Assembly: GCF_009296025.1 (NCBI RefSeq)
Contig: NZ_CP045178.1
Location: 7,750,001 to 7,814,000 of the forward strand
Direction of reading: 5' to 3'
DNA from: Streptomyces tsukubensis
GTDB taxonomy: Bacteria; Actinomycetota; Actinomycetes; Streptomycetales; Streptomycetaceae
Length of the DNA: 64,000 bases
Shown: positions 1 to 8,220 of the stretch, piece by piece
Layout of the letters: each line of letters begins with the position of its first letter
Position numbering within the stretch: the first letter of the stretch is position 1
Made by a program: the position numbers and the translations under genes
The notes under the pieces: generated by a model
Seen by the model: the letters and a program-made list of their open reading frames with translations, nothing else
Database searches by the model: none
Told to the model about the DNA's origin: nothing

Positions 1-370
1 GCGCGACCACGAGGCGGGCGACCCGGCCCACATCTTCACCCCCGAGGCGCGGGCGGCCGACTACGAGCGCATCGCCTGGTTCAAGCAGGGCCGCCACGAC
101 AAGGTCCTCGACCGCATGGACGAGTTCTGGAAGTACAAGCCGGAGGCGAGGTTCTCCCACTACCTGATGATGGCGGGGGCCCTCGGCGAGCAGGCGTGCA
201 CCGCGAAGGCCCGTCAGTACGGCCAGTACGAGAACTCCATCGGCACCGGGCAGGCGCACCTCTGGTTCGACCGCCCCGCCGACGGCTGGACGGGCGCGGG
301 AGCGCCCGCACCGACGGCCTCCCGCACGACGTCCAGGACTCGCCGGCCCCAGCCACGTGCAGAGAGGTGA
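1..370 (+). CDS. Class III extradiol ring-cleavage dioxygenase (LigB-like), C-terminal part
   Basis: The gene is cut by the left window edge; codons run from base 2 and about 122 residues are visible. The segment from DRMDEFW through RFSHYLMMAGALG to YENSIGTGQAHLWF resembles the C-terminal end of LigB-type (class III, Fe(II)) extradiol dioxygenases, which open catecholic rings with O2; the metal-binding N-terminal part is outside the window. The last ~25 residues are Ala/Arg/Thr-rich and look like a non-conserved tail. The stop lies 5 bases before the ATG of a fumarylacetoacetate-hydrolase-family gene, the usual partner that processes meta-cleavage products, which supports the assignment. The aromatic substrate cannot be told. 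Recognition is from memory of the family, not from a search. Confidence 0.7.
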   Translation, partial: RDHEAGDPAHIFTPEARAADYERIAWFKQGRHDKVLDRMDEFWKYKPEARFSHYLMMAGALGEQACTAKARQYGQYENSIGTGQAHLWFDRPADGWTGAGAPAPTASRTTSRTRRPQPRAER

Positions 371-375
371 CCGCC

Positions 376-1221
376 ATGCCCGAATACCGCCGCATCCTCC
401 TCGACGGCACGATCGTGGAGACCGTCAGGGAGGGGGAGGAACTCGTCGCGGGCGACGGGCGCCGCGTCAAGGCACGGGACGCGACGCACCTGCCGCCCGT
501 CGTCCCCTCCAAGGTCATCGCGGTCCACCTCAACCACCACAGCAGGGTCGACGAGTTCGGGATCGGACTGCCCGCCGCCCCCACCTACTTCCACAAGCCG
601 ACCTCGGCGCTCAACTCCCACAAGGGCGCGGTCGTCCGGCCGGAGGGCTGCAAGTGGCTCAACTACGAGGGCGAGGTCGCCATCGTCATCGGCAGGGCGG
701 CGCGCAACATCTCCCAGGCCGAAGCGGGACAGTACATCGCCGGCTACACCGTGGCCAACGACTACGGCCTGCACGACTTCCGCGACACCGACGCCGGCTC
801 CATGCTCAGGGTCAAGGGCTCCGACACCCTCTGCCCGCTCGGCCCGGGGCTGGTCACCGACTGGGACTTCCACGGCAAGTGGCTGCGTACCTACGTCAAC
901 GGGGAGATCGTCCAGGACGGTTCCACCGACGAGATGAGGTGGGACATGCACTATCTCGTCGCCGACATCGCCCGCACCATCACCCTGTACCCCGGGGACG
1001 TGCTGCTGTCGGGCACCCCGGCCAACTCCCGGCCCGTGCGACCGGGTGACGTGGTCGAGGTCGAGGCCGAGGGCATCGGCCGCCTCACCAACCACATCGT
1101 CACCGGGCCGACCGCGATCCGGACGGAGCTGGGCGCCCAGCCCACCGAGTCCGAGGAGGTGCTGTCCACCGCCCTCGGCGGCGACTGGGAGTTCCGCGGC
1201 GTCAGGCCACCGAAGCGCTGA
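376..1221 (+). CDS. Fumarylacetoacetate hydrolase family protein (meta-cleavage isomerase/hydratase type)
   Basis: 281 residues from ATG 376, preceded by GAGAGGTGA that also carries the stop of the upstream dioxygenase. The FAH fold is recognisable: NYEGEVAIVIG with the two metal-binding acidic residues, GYTVANDYGLHDFR with the third, then KGSDTLCPLGPGLVT and the late LLSGTPAN loop with PGDVVEVEAEGIG. Family members act on 2-hydroxymuconate-type products of extradiol cleavage (isomerisation, decarboxylation, hydration) or on acylpyruvates. Close coupling to an extradiol dioxygenase makes a catechol meta-cleavage role likely. A longer in-frame start at 196 lies inside the upstream gene and lacks family similarity, so it was not used. 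Confidence 0.88.
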   Translation: MPEYRRILLDGTIVETVREGEELVAGDGRRVKARDATHLPPVVPSKVIAVHLNHHSRVDEFGIGLPAAPTYFHKPTSALNSHKGAVVRPEGCKWLNYEGEVAIVIGRAARNISQAEAGQYIAGYTVANDYGLHDFRDTDAGSMLRVKGSDTLCPLGPGLVTDWDFHGKWLRTYVNGEIVQDGSTDEMRWDMHYLVADIARTITLYPGDVLLSGTPANSRPVRPGDVVEVEAEGIGRLTNHIVTGPTAIRTELGAQPTESEEVLSTALGGDWEFRGVRPPKR

Positions 1222-1284
1222 CCGGAGGGAGGCCCCTACGCGCTGGAGCACGTACACCGAGCTGAGGACCGTCTGGACCGGCCC

Positions 1285-2010
1285 GTGAGTCACCGCCCGC
1301 TGATAGCGGTCCCCGCCCGTTTCTCCGCGACCTCCTCGGCACTGAACAGCGCGGCGGAGGTCAACGCCCGTGCGCTGATCGAGGCGGTCTGGCGGGCGGG
1401 CGGCGAGCCGGCCGGGCTGCATCCGCACGCGCCGGGCGGCGTCGTCGACCCCGCCGAGATGTCCGGGCGGCTCGCCCGTTTCGGCGGGCTCCTGCTTCCG
1501 GGCGGCGGAGATGTCGCCCCCTGCCGCTACGGAGCGAGCGAGACGCACAGGACCGTCTACGACGTGGACGACGAACAGGACGGGTTCGACCTGGAACTCG
1601 CCAGGCGGGCCCTCGCACACGGGGTGCCGCTCCTGGCGGTCTGCCGCGGCCTCCAGGTGGTCAACACGGCTCTGGGCGGAACGCTGCACCAGGACATGAG
1701 CCGTACCCAGGGCGCGCACCGCCACATACGGCACCCCGTCGTCCTCACCCCGGGCTCCGCGGTGGCGCGCATCACGGGTGCGGAGCGGGCCGAGGCGTCC
1801 TGCTACCACCATCAGCGGGTGGACCGTCCGGGGGAGGGGCTCCAGGTCGCCGCCCGCGCCGCCGACGGTACGGTCGAAGCGCTCGAACTCACCCGCCCCG
1901 AGGGCCTGTTCGTGGCCGTGCAGTGGCATCCCGAGGACACCGCGCACGAGGACCCCGCGCAGCAACGCCTCTTCGACGCCCTCGTGGCGGCGGCGCGAGT
2001 GACCGCCTGA
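1285..2010 (+). CDS. Class I glutamine amidotransferase-like gamma-glutamyl hydrolase (PuuD type, copy 1)
   Basis: 241 residues from GTG 1285. Peptidase C26 / PuuD-like features: RPLIAVPARF at the N-terminus, GGLLLPGGGDV oxyanion strand, nucleophile Cys120 in LLAVCRGLQ, and catalytic His215/Glu217 in VQWHPED. PuuD hydrolyses gamma-glutamyl-GABA, and relatives in aromatic amine pathways cleave gamma-glutamyl-anilides. It follows the dioxygenase/FAH pair after a 63-base gap on the same strand. A paralogue at 7407-8138 shares most motifs, so the locus has two deglutamylating enzymes flanking one glutamine-synthetase-like ligase. Substrate not determinable. Confidence 0.85.
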   Translation: MSHRPLIAVPARFSATSSALNSAAEVNARALIEAVWRAGGEPAGLHPHAPGGVVDPAEMSGRLARFGGLLLPGGGDVAPCRYGASETHRTVYDVDDEQDGFDLELARRALAHGVPLLAVCRGLQVVNTALGGTLHQDMSRTQGAHRHIRHPVVLTPGSAVARITGAERAEASCYHHQRVDRPGEGLQVAARAADGTVEALELTRPEGLFVAVQWHPEDTAHEDPAQQRLFDALVAAARVTA

Positions 2011-2035
2011 GCGGCGACGGCGCGGCCCGCGCGGG

Positions 2036-2653
2036 TCAGCCCCTGGGGCGGCGACCGCTGCGGCGGGGCGTGGCCGCCTCGCCGTTCAGCAGCTCCCTGC
2101 GCCGGTCCTCGCCGCTCTCCTCGACCTGGAGCACCACACGCCGCAACCCGTCGGCGAGACTGCGGCACTCGGCGTCGCTCAGCCGCGAGGTGACGAAGGC
2201 CTCCTCCTCGTTGAAGGCGGGGAACACCTCCCGCATGAAGCTCTCACCGTCCTCGGTGAGCCCGAGCAGTACGAGCCGCCCGTCGCTGGGATGGCCCGTG
2301 CGGCGCAGCAGACCGCGGGACTCCAGGGTGCGGGCCACGCCGGTCAGCGTGCCCTTCGAGATACCGGCCTCCTCGGCGACGCGTCGGGTCTCCGACTCGC
2401 CCCAGACCCACACGACCCACAGCACGACGAAACCGGTCCAGGTCAGATCCGAGCCGCGCAGTACCGAATTCTCCAGATGCTGCCGGACGGCGGAGGCGGC
2501 CCGGTAGATGTTGGCCACCGCCGCCATCTGCTCTCGCCGGACGGGTACGCCGCCGAGCTTCGCCTCCGCGAGTCTCTCCGCCGCACTGATGGACCGCTGG
2601 CTGGGCACGGGGCGCTCCCTCGCATCGTCACTGGGCCGCGGACTCCGCCGCAC
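2036..2653 (-). CDS. MarR-family transcriptional regulator
   Basis: 205 residues, slightly long for MarR because of a ~35-residue Arg/Ser-rich N-terminal lead and a basic C-terminal tail. The winged helix is visible: LTWTGFVVLWVVW (helix 1-2 region), TRRVAEEAGISKGTLTGVARTLESRG (recognition helix), then SDGRLVLLGLTEDG (wing). MarR proteins are ligand-responsive repressors, often of catabolic or efflux genes next door, frequently sensing phenolic or amine compounds. It is last in the leftward series ligase-P450-MarR and probably regulates this catabolic locus. A shorter start nearer the conserved core is possible. Effector unknown. Confidence 0.85.
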   Translation of the reverse strand: MRRSPRPSDDARERPVPSQRSISAAERLAEAKLGGVPVRREQMAAVANIYRAASAVRQHLENSVLRGSDLTWTGFVVLWVVWVWGESETRRVAEEAGISKGTLTGVARTLESRGLLRRTGHPSDGRLVLLGLTEDGESFMREVFPAFNEEEAFVTSRLSDAECRSLADGLRRVVLQVEESGEDRRRELLNGEAATPRRSGRRPRG

Positions 2654-2658
2654 CCACG

Positions 2659-2690
2659 GTCATACGTTCGTACGGCACCGAATCATACGG
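2659..2690. promoter_or_regulatory. Candidate MarR autoregulatory region: repeated TCATACG
   Basis: Just upstream of the MarR start, TCATACG occurs at 2660-2666 and again at 2683-2689 (23 bases apart), with the near-palindrome ACGTTCGTACG between. The stretch is A/T-richer than its surroundings. It may hold the MarR promoter and an operator; this is position plus repetition only. Confidence 0.3.
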
Positions 2691-2790
2691 GGGCCGCCGC
2701 GTGGGGCCCGGTCACCCGTGTGCTCCTTCAGGTGGGCGGGTGGTGGCGGTGAGGTCGCGCCGGGAACCTGGCCCGTCGCCGGCGCGGTGG

Positions 2791-4065
2791 TCATGTGAGG
2801 GTGACCGTCACGGGCAGTTCCTTGATGCCGTTGACGAAGTTGGAGCGGACCCGGGGGACGGGTCCCGCGAGGCGGATGTCGGCGAGGCGCGGGATCAGCT
2901 CCTCGAACATGACACGGATCTCGGTACGGGCCAGCATGTTGCCCAGACACAGATGCGGGCTCGTCTTGCCGAAGGTGACGTGGTCGTTGGGGGTACGCGT
3001 CACATCGAAGGCGTAGGGGTCGGGGAAGACGTCCTCGTCACGGTTGCCCGAGGCGTACCACATCACGACCTTGTCGCCCTGGCCGATGTGCGCGCCGCCC
3101 AGTTCGGTGTCCCGGGTGGCGGTACGCCGGAAGTGGTAGACGGGGGAGGCCCAGCGCAGGAACTCCTCCACGGCGACCGGTATCAGAGCGGGGTCCTTGC
3201 GGAGCCTGTCCAGTTGCTCGGGGTGCTCGGCGAGGGCCAGCATCGAGTGGCTGATGGTGTGGCGCGTCGTCTCGTTGCCCGCGACCACCAGGAGCAGGAA
3301 GTAGTTGTCGAAGTCCTGGTCGGACAGTGGCACACCGTCGCGGGGCGTTCCGTTGACGAGACGCGAGACCAGGTCGTCGCCGGCGCCTCCCCGTCGCTGC
3401 CGCGCCAGCTCACGCCCGTAGGCGAAGACCTCGGTGGCCGCGGGGGAGCGGAAGGGCAGGTCACGGTAGCGCTCGCTCTCCGGGCTGCTGAGCAGCACGT
3501 CCGCGTAGTCCGGGTCCGTGTTGCCGATGAGGCGGTTGCCCCAGGCGATGAGGCGGCGGTTGTCCTCGGGGGGCACGTCGAGGAGGCGGGCGAGGACGTT
3601 GATCGGGAAGTCGGCCGCGATATGGGTGACGAAGTCGAACGTGCCGAGCGGCAACGCCGCGTCCAGGGTCCTGGCGGTCAGCCCGCGCAGGAAGTGGGTG
3701 TACCGGCTGATGACGCTGTTCCCGAACTGCCGTTGCAGTACTCCGCGCAGCGCGCGGTGGCGGATGCCGTCGAGCTCCAGGATCGAGGCGCGCTTGGCGA
3801 TCTGGTCGTCGTCGAGCTCTTCGAGGTTGACGAACCGGGTCGAGGTGAAGGTGTCCGGGTCGCGGTCGACGGCGACGATGTCCCTGTGCCTGGTCACCGC
3901 CCAGAATCCGGAGTTGGGCGCGGCCTCGGGCTGCCAGTGGACCGGGTCCTGATGGCGCAGGGTGTGGAACATGCGCCAGGGCTTCCAGGCGTCGGTGAAG
4001 CCGTCGAGGTCGGTGAGGTCGACGTCGGCGAGAGGGAGGGGCTCGACCGGGACAGGTGCCGTCAT
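2791..4065 (-). CDS. Cytochrome P450 (CYP124/125/142-like)
   Basis: 424 residues from ATG 4065; the AAGGAG ribosome site lies 6 bases before this ATG and only 3 before the TTG at 4068, so the ATG is preferred. I-helix VVAGNETTRHTIS with the Asn/Glu/Thr arrangement, K-helix EEFLRW, and haem ligand Cys373 in FGKTSPHLCLG. The 11-residue haem loop and the end RSNFVNGIKELP resemble the CYP124/125/142 group (class I bacterial P450s), in which the loop is normally FGGGGPHFCLG; here the glycines are KTS. Needs ferredoxin partners, none of which is in the window. It sits 60 bases after the ligase gene in the same direction, so it probably oxidises the ligase product or its parent amine. Confidence 0.88.
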   Translation of the reverse strand: MTAPVPVEPLPLADVDLTDLDGFTDAWKPWRMFHTLRHQDPVHWQPEAAPNSGFWAVTRHRDIVAVDRDPDTFTSTRFVNLEELDDDQIAKRASILELDGIRHRALRGVLQRQFGNSVISRYTHFLRGLTARTLDAALPLGTFDFVTHIAADFPINVLARLLDVPPEDNRRLIAWGNRLIGNTDPDYADVLLSSPESERYRDLPFRSPAATEVFAYGRELARQRRGGAGDDLVSRLVNGTPRDGVPLSDQDFDNYFLLLVVAGNETTRHTISHSMLALAEHPEQLDRLRKDPALIPVAVEEFLRWASPVYHFRRTATRDTELGGAHIGQGDKVVMWYASGNRDEDVFPDPYAFDVTRTPNDHVTFGKTSPHLCLGNMLARTEIRVMFEELIPRLADIRLAGPVPRVRSNFVNGIKELPVTVTLT

Positions 4066-4125
4066 CAAGTTCTCCTTGGGGTTGAAGTCACAGGACGGCC
4101 TCCGAGGGAGTCTCTGAACGGCGGA

Positions 4126-5481
4126 TCACAGGTGGTCCGCGTACTCGGCGAGCTCCCAGTCGGTGACGTGGCTGTCGAAGCGGCTGACCTCGTCGCGCTT
4201 GTAGGTGAGGTACGCGGCGACGAACTCCTCGCCGAGGAGACGGATGAGGCCGGTGTCCGCCTCCAGCGCGTCGAGTGCGGCGGACAGACTGGTGGGGAGC
4301 ATCGGCGCCCCCGCGGTGTCGTAGCCGTACCCCTGGAGCGGGGCGGGCGGTTTCGCCGCGTCCATGACGCCGAGCAGCGCGGCGGCGCAGGCGGCGGCGA
4401 CCAGCAGGTACGGGTTGGCGGAGGCGTCCCCGAGGCGGAGTTCGAGCCGTGCGCCGCCGCCGCGCTCCGGCGGTACGCGGACCATGGCGCTGCGGTTGTC
4501 GAGCCCCCAGTCGATCAGCCACGGGGCCAGTGTGTCTGGCCCGAACCGCTTGTACGAGTTGACCGTGGGGTTCAGCAGCGCGGCGAGGGCGGGGGCGTGG
4601 GCGAGCAGCCCCGCCACGGCGTGCGTGGCGGTGGTGGAGAGGCCGTGCGCGCCCGCGGGATCGTCGAAGAGGTTGGCGCCGTCGCCGTCGGTGCACGACA
4701 GGTGGAGATGGAAGCCGGATCCGCCCGTGTCGTTGAAGGGTTTGGCCATGAAGGTGGCGATCCGGCCTTCCGCACGGGCCAGTTCCTTGACGGAGGACTT
4801 GAGACGGAAGGCCCGGTCGGCGGCGTCCAGCGCCTCGGAGTGATCGAGGTTGATCTCGAACTGCGAACCGTCGAACTCGTGGTTGCCGTTGGTGATGCCG
4901 ATGCCCAGGTCGCGCAGCGAACGCAGGGTGCGCAGCAGGTGGTTGTCCGGGTCGGCGCGCAGCCCCGCCGTGTACACGACTCCGGTGGCGCTGCTGTAGC
5001 GGCGCAGGCCCCCTGGCGCCGCCGAATCGGTTTCGCAGAGAAAATACTCCAGCTCTGGACCGGCGACCGGATTGAGCCCGTACTCCGCGCACCGGGCGAG
5101 CACGGTCCGCAGCAGGTCACGGGGGGACTCGGGGGTGGGGGCCCCGGTCCTGGGATCGGTGACGTCACCCAGGCAGGAGGCGACCCCCGGCTCCCAGGGC
5201 AGCGGAGTCAAGGTGCTCAGGTCGGGTCTGACGACTATGTCGGGCAGCCCCGCCTCCAGTCCTCCGGCCACCGGCACCACATCGCCGCGCGGGGTGGTGT
5301 GGTAGACGGCCCGGCAGAAGGCGAGCCCGTGTTCGCAGGCCGTGGGCAGATGGCCGAGCAGCACGTCTCGCGCCCGGTCCGTGCCGAGCAGGTCGGGGTA
5401 GACCACCCGGACCACATCGATGCCCGCCTCCGCGAGCCGTTCTGAGTGCTGGCGAATCCGGGCGGGGTCGTGTGCGCTCAC
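4126..5481 (-). CDS. Glutamine synthetase-like gamma-glutamyl amine ligase (GlnA3/GlnA4/PuuA type)
   Basis: 451 residues from GTG 5481, which has GAGGAGG 5 bases upstream; a longer open frame runs to 5943 but crosses the divergent promoter. GS catalytic features are retained: metal ligands in PELEYFL and SQFEINLDHSEAL, GGSGFHLHLS, NPTVNSYKR, and RLELRLGDASANPYL. The N-terminal segment (VVRVVYPDLLGTDRARDV) departs from assimilatory GS, where an Asp helps bind ammonium. Such GS-like enzymes in actinomycetes gamma-glutamylate polyamines, ethanolamine or other amines. First gene of the leftward unit, divergent from an APC permease and with two PuuD-like hydrolases nearby, it fits the activating step of amine catabolism. 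Substrate unknown. Confidence 0.85.
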   Translation of the reverse strand: MSAHDPARIRQHSERLAEAGIDVVRVVYPDLLGTDRARDVLLGHLPTACEHGLAFCRAVYHTTPRGDVVPVAGGLEAGLPDIVVRPDLSTLTPLPWEPGVASCLGDVTDPRTGAPTPESPRDLLRTVLARCAEYGLNPVAGPELEYFLCETDSAAPGGLRRYSSATGVVYTAGLRADPDNHLLRTLRSLRDLGIGITNGNHEFDGSQFEINLDHSEALDAADRAFRLKSSVKELARAEGRIATFMAKPFNDTGGSGFHLHLSCTDGDGANLFDDPAGAHGLSTTATHAVAGLLAHAPALAALLNPTVNSYKRFGPDTLAPWLIDWGLDNRSAMVRVPPERGGGARLELRLGDASANPYLLVAAACAAALLGVMDAAKPPAPLQGYGYDTAGAPMLPTSLSAALDALEADTGLIRLLGEEFVAAYLTYKRDEVSRFDSHVTDWELAEYADHL

Positions 5482-5549
5482 CGCTGCCTCCTCGGGCAGA
5501 TGGGCACCGGGCCGCGGCGTAGCTTCCGCGCTGCTACCGCCCATCGCTT

Positions 5550-5563
5550 GTTTGGGATCAAAC
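5550..5563. promoter_or_regulatory. Putative operator, copy 1 (GTTTGGGATCAAAC)
   Basis: Palindrome GTTTG-N4-CAAAC, 69 bases upstream of the ligase GTG. It matches the reverse complement of the second copy at 5667-5680 in 13 of 14 positions. Shape and setting suit a MarR/TetR/GntR-type dimer; the neighbouring MarR protein is the obvious candidate, by inference only. Confidence 0.5.
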
Positions 5564-5666
5564 GGTATGTCAACCGTAGGGACGCCTGCCGCTTTCCCGC
5601 AAGGGCGCCGACCCAACTCGGTCCGTGTCCACGGGGATTGACCGGTTCGAAGGGCGCGCCTATGTT

Positions 5667-5680
5667 GTTTGATACCAAAC
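5667..5680. promoter_or_regulatory. Putative operator, copy 2 (GTTTGATACCAAAC)
   Basis: Palindrome GTTTG-N4-CAAAC about 109 bases upstream of the permease ATG, paired with the copy at 5550-5563. The two sites are placed so that one regulator could control both directions of transcription. Confidence 0.5.
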
Positions 5681-5788
5681 GAATTGCCAGTGAATCCGGG
5701 CGCCACACCCGCCCCTTCCTCGCACTGAGGCGTCGTACTCGGGAGGACAGCACCGCGCCACCCGTCCGCCGACCACCGAGGAGCCGGG

Positions 5789-7366
5789 ATGCCAGCCAAC
5801 GCACCCCACCAGCCCGCCGCCACCCCCCATCGGCTCAAGCCGAACGCCCTGGGAGTCCTCGGCATCCTCTTCCTCGTCCTGTCCGCACAGGCCCCGCTGA
5901 CCGGCATCGCCGGAGCCGTGCCCCTCTCCGTCGCCCTCGGCAACGGACCCGGCGTCCCCGCCGCCTACGTCGCCGCCGGCGCGGTCGTCCTGCTGTTCTC
6001 CGTGGGCTTCACCGCGATGAGCAGGCACGTCGTCGACCCCGGCGCGTTCTACACCTACATCGGCAAGGGGCTCGGCAGGACCACGGGAACGGGCAGCGCC
6101 GCCGTCGCGCTCTTCGCGTACTGCACCATCCAGGCCGCGATGTACGGCCTCTACGGAGCGACCGTCGCCCACCTGCTGCGGGTGCACACGGACCTCGACC
6201 TGCCGTGGTGGGTGTGGGCCCTGCTCACCATGGCGCTGGTGGAACTCCTCGGGACGGCGGGCATCGACACGGGCACCCGGGTGCTGGCGGTCTTCGTGGT
6301 CGCCGAGACCAGCATCCTGCTGGTGTTCGCCGCGGTCGTGCTGGTACGCGGCGGAGGTCCTGAGGGGCTCGACGTCGCCGCGAGTTTCTCACCGCACACC
6401 GTGCTCGACGGCGCTCCCGGGGTGGCCGTGATGTTCGCCGTCGCCTCCATGTTCGGCTTCGAGGCCACCGCCGTCTACGGCGAGGAAGCCCGCTCCCCCG
6501 AACGGACCGTGCCCCGCGCCACCTATCTGTCCATCACGCTGATCACCGCGTTCTTCGCCCTCACCTCGTGGATGATCATCTCCGCCCACGGCGCCTCGCA
6601 CGCGGCCGCGGACGCGGGCAAGGCCCTGGAGGACGGGGACTCCTCGGCCTTCGTCTTCCAGCCGATCGCCGACCGCCTCGGCGACTGGACCGGTGACCTG
6701 CTGCCCGTCCTGCTCGCCACCTCCCTCTTCGCGGGCATCCTGGCCTTCCACAACTCGGCCAACCGCTACCTGTTCTCACTGGGGCGCGAGCGCCGCCTCC
6801 CGCACGTCCTGTGCACCTTGAACCGGCGCGGCGCGCCCTGGACGGCCGGAGTCGCGCAGACAGCCATCGCGGTCCTGCTCGTCGTACCCTTCGCGCTGGC
6901 CGGCCGGGACCCGGTCGTGACGCTGTTCTCCTGGTTCAGCGGCGTCGCCGTGCTGGCGATCATGCTGCTGTACTTCCTGACCTCGGTCTCCGTCGTCGTC
7001 TACTTCCGCCGCCACCGTCCGGACCGGAGGCGCTGGAACACCACCGTCGCGCCCTCCCTCGGCGCGTTGGGCATCGCCGGAGCCATCTGGCTCGTACTGG
7101 CCAACCTGACCACCCTCATCGGCGGCGACAGGACCACCGCCACCTGGCTGGCGCTGACGATCCCCGTCGTCTGGCTGCTGGGCGCCGCCGCCTTTCTGGC
7201 CCGACCGGGAGAGCGGGCGACCGCGCCCGCACCGTCTTCCGTCCCCCCACAGCCCTCCGCGTCTCCACCGTCCTCCACATCCCCACGTCCCTCCGAGACC
7301 TCGGAGCCCTCCGGGATCCCCCACTCCTCGCAGACCCCGCGAGCCTCCGAGGAAGATCCGCCGTGA
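5789..7366 (+). CDS. APC-superfamily amino acid/amine permease
   Basis: 525 residues from ATG 5789 with AGGAG upstream. About 12 hydrophobic membrane segments follow a short polar N-terminus; the first, LGVLGILFLVLSAQAPLTG, and FGFEATAVYGEEARSPERTVPRA after segment 6 are characteristic of APC transporters (amino acids, polyamines, related amines; proton or antiport coupled). The C-terminus is an unusual ~50-residue Pro/Ser/Thr-rich cytoplasmic tail. It is the first rightward gene from the divergent promoter and precedes a PuuD-like hydrolase by 40 bases, which suggests import of the amine that the ligase gamma-glutamylates. Exact substrate unknown. Confidence 0.88.
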   Translation: MPANAPHQPAATPHRLKPNALGVLGILFLVLSAQAPLTGIAGAVPLSVALGNGPGVPAAYVAAGAVVLLFSVGFTAMSRHVVDPGAFYTYIGKGLGRTTGTGSAAVALFAYCTIQAAMYGLYGATVAHLLRVHTDLDLPWWVWALLTMALVELLGTAGIDTGTRVLAVFVVAETSILLVFAAVVLVRGGGPEGLDVAASFSPHTVLDGAPGVAVMFAVASMFGFEATAVYGEEARSPERTVPRATYLSITLITAFFALTSWMIISAHGASHAAADAGKALEDGDSSAFVFQPIADRLGDWTGDLLPVLLATSLFAGILAFHNSANRYLFSLGRERRLPHVLCTLNRRGAPWTAGVAQTAIAVLLVVPFALAGRDPVVTLFSWFSGVAVLAIMLLYFLTSVSVVVYFRRHRPDRRRWNTTVAPSLGALGIAGAIWLVLANLTTLIGGDRTTATWLALTIPVVWLLGAAAFLARPGERATAPAPSSVPPQPSASPPSSTSPRPSETSEPSGIPHSSQTPRASEEDPP

Positions 7367-7406
7367 CCTGAACGCCGTACCCGAATTTCCCGCCAGAGGA
7401 ATGCTC

Positions 7407-8138
7407 GTGACCCCACCCCCACGCCCCCTCATAGCCATCCCCGCACGTTTCGCCGTCTCGACCTCCGCTCTGCGTCACTCGGCGGAGATCGTCGCCCGTG
7501 CCCTGGTCGAAGCCGTCTGGCGGGCGGGTGGTGAACCGGTGGCCCTCCATCCCCACGCCCCGTACGGCAGCGCGGACCCGGCACTCGTCGCCGACCGCCT
7601 GACCCGCTTCGACGGCGTCGTGCTGCCGGGCGGCGACGAACTGCCCCCGGCGCGCTACGGGAAGGCACCCTCGCACGGCGGCAGACACGACGCCGACGCG
7701 GAGCAGGACGGCTTCGATCTGGCGGTCGCCCACCATGTGCTGCGCACCGAGCTGCCACTGCTGGCGATCTGCCGGGGCCTGCAGACCGTCAACGTGGCCC
7801 TCGGCGGCACGCTGCGGGAGCATCAGGCGGGCTGGCGGCGCGAGCATCGCAACCTCGTCCACCAGGTGTCCGTCCAGCCCGCCACACTGCTTGAGCTGAC
7901 CGTGGGCACCCAGGTCGTGACGGCCTCCTGCTTCCACCGACAGTACGTGGACCGGGTGGGAGCGGGGCTCAGTGTCACCGCGCGGGCCTCCGACGGCACC
8001 CGCGAGGCACTGGAACTCCCCAGCCGCCGTGGCTGGTTCGCCGGGGTGCAGTGGCACCCCGAACACACCGCACGCCACGACCCCGCACAACAGGCACTGT
8101 TCGAAGCCTTCGTCCGGGCCGCGGGCACGGGCCGATAA
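7407..8138 (+). CDS. Class I glutamine amidotransferase-like gamma-glutamyl hydrolase (PuuD type, copy 2)
   Basis: 243 residues from GTG 7407. An ATG at 7401 is in frame but touches the AGAGGA ribosome site, whereas the GTG is 6 bases away and gives the same N-terminal register as copy 1 (RPLIAIPARF). Nucleophile Cys122 in LLAICRGLQ, catalytic His/Glu in VQWHPEHT, GGDELPPARYG. Clearly paralogous to the protein at 1285-2010 over the whole length. Located between permease and isochorismatase-type hydrolase on the same strand. Expected to remove the gamma-glutamyl group after oxidation of the amine side; two copies may have different acyl-acceptor preferences. Confidence 0.86.
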   Translation: MTPPPRPLIAIPARFAVSTSALRHSAEIVARALVEAVWRAGGEPVALHPHAPYGSADPALVADRLTRFDGVVLPGGDELPPARYGKAPSHGGRHDADAEQDGFDLAVAHHVLRTELPLLAICRGLQTVNVALGGTLREHQAGWRREHRNLVHQVSVQPATLLELTVGTQVVTASCFHRQYVDRVGAGLSVTARASDGTREALELPSRRGWFAGVQWHPEHTARHDPAQQALFEAFVRAAGTGR

Positions 8139-8220
8139 TGCCCGCCCCCGCCCCGCACGGCCGTCGCTCTGGACACCGCGCACCGTTCACTCGCATCCCC
8201 GCCGAAGGGAAACCCCTGTC

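Larger units (their letters stand above)
5482..5788. promoter_or_regulatory. Divergent promoter region between ligase and permease genes
   Basis: 307 bases without a gene, separating the leftward ligase-P450-MarR series from the rightward permease-hydrolase series. It holds two copies of one 14-base palindrome (listed separately) about 117 bases apart, one near each gene start. No convincing -35/-10 pair was assigned. Confidence 0.6.

Noticed and set aside
2701..5445. Long + strand open frame (914 residues)
   Set aside because: Antisense to the P450 and ligase genes, no recognisable domain; arises from high G/C third positions.
5482..5943. N-terminal extension of the ligase gene to 5943
   Set aside because: Would cross the divergent promoter and overlap the permease; GTG 5481 has an excellent ribosome site and gives normal family length.
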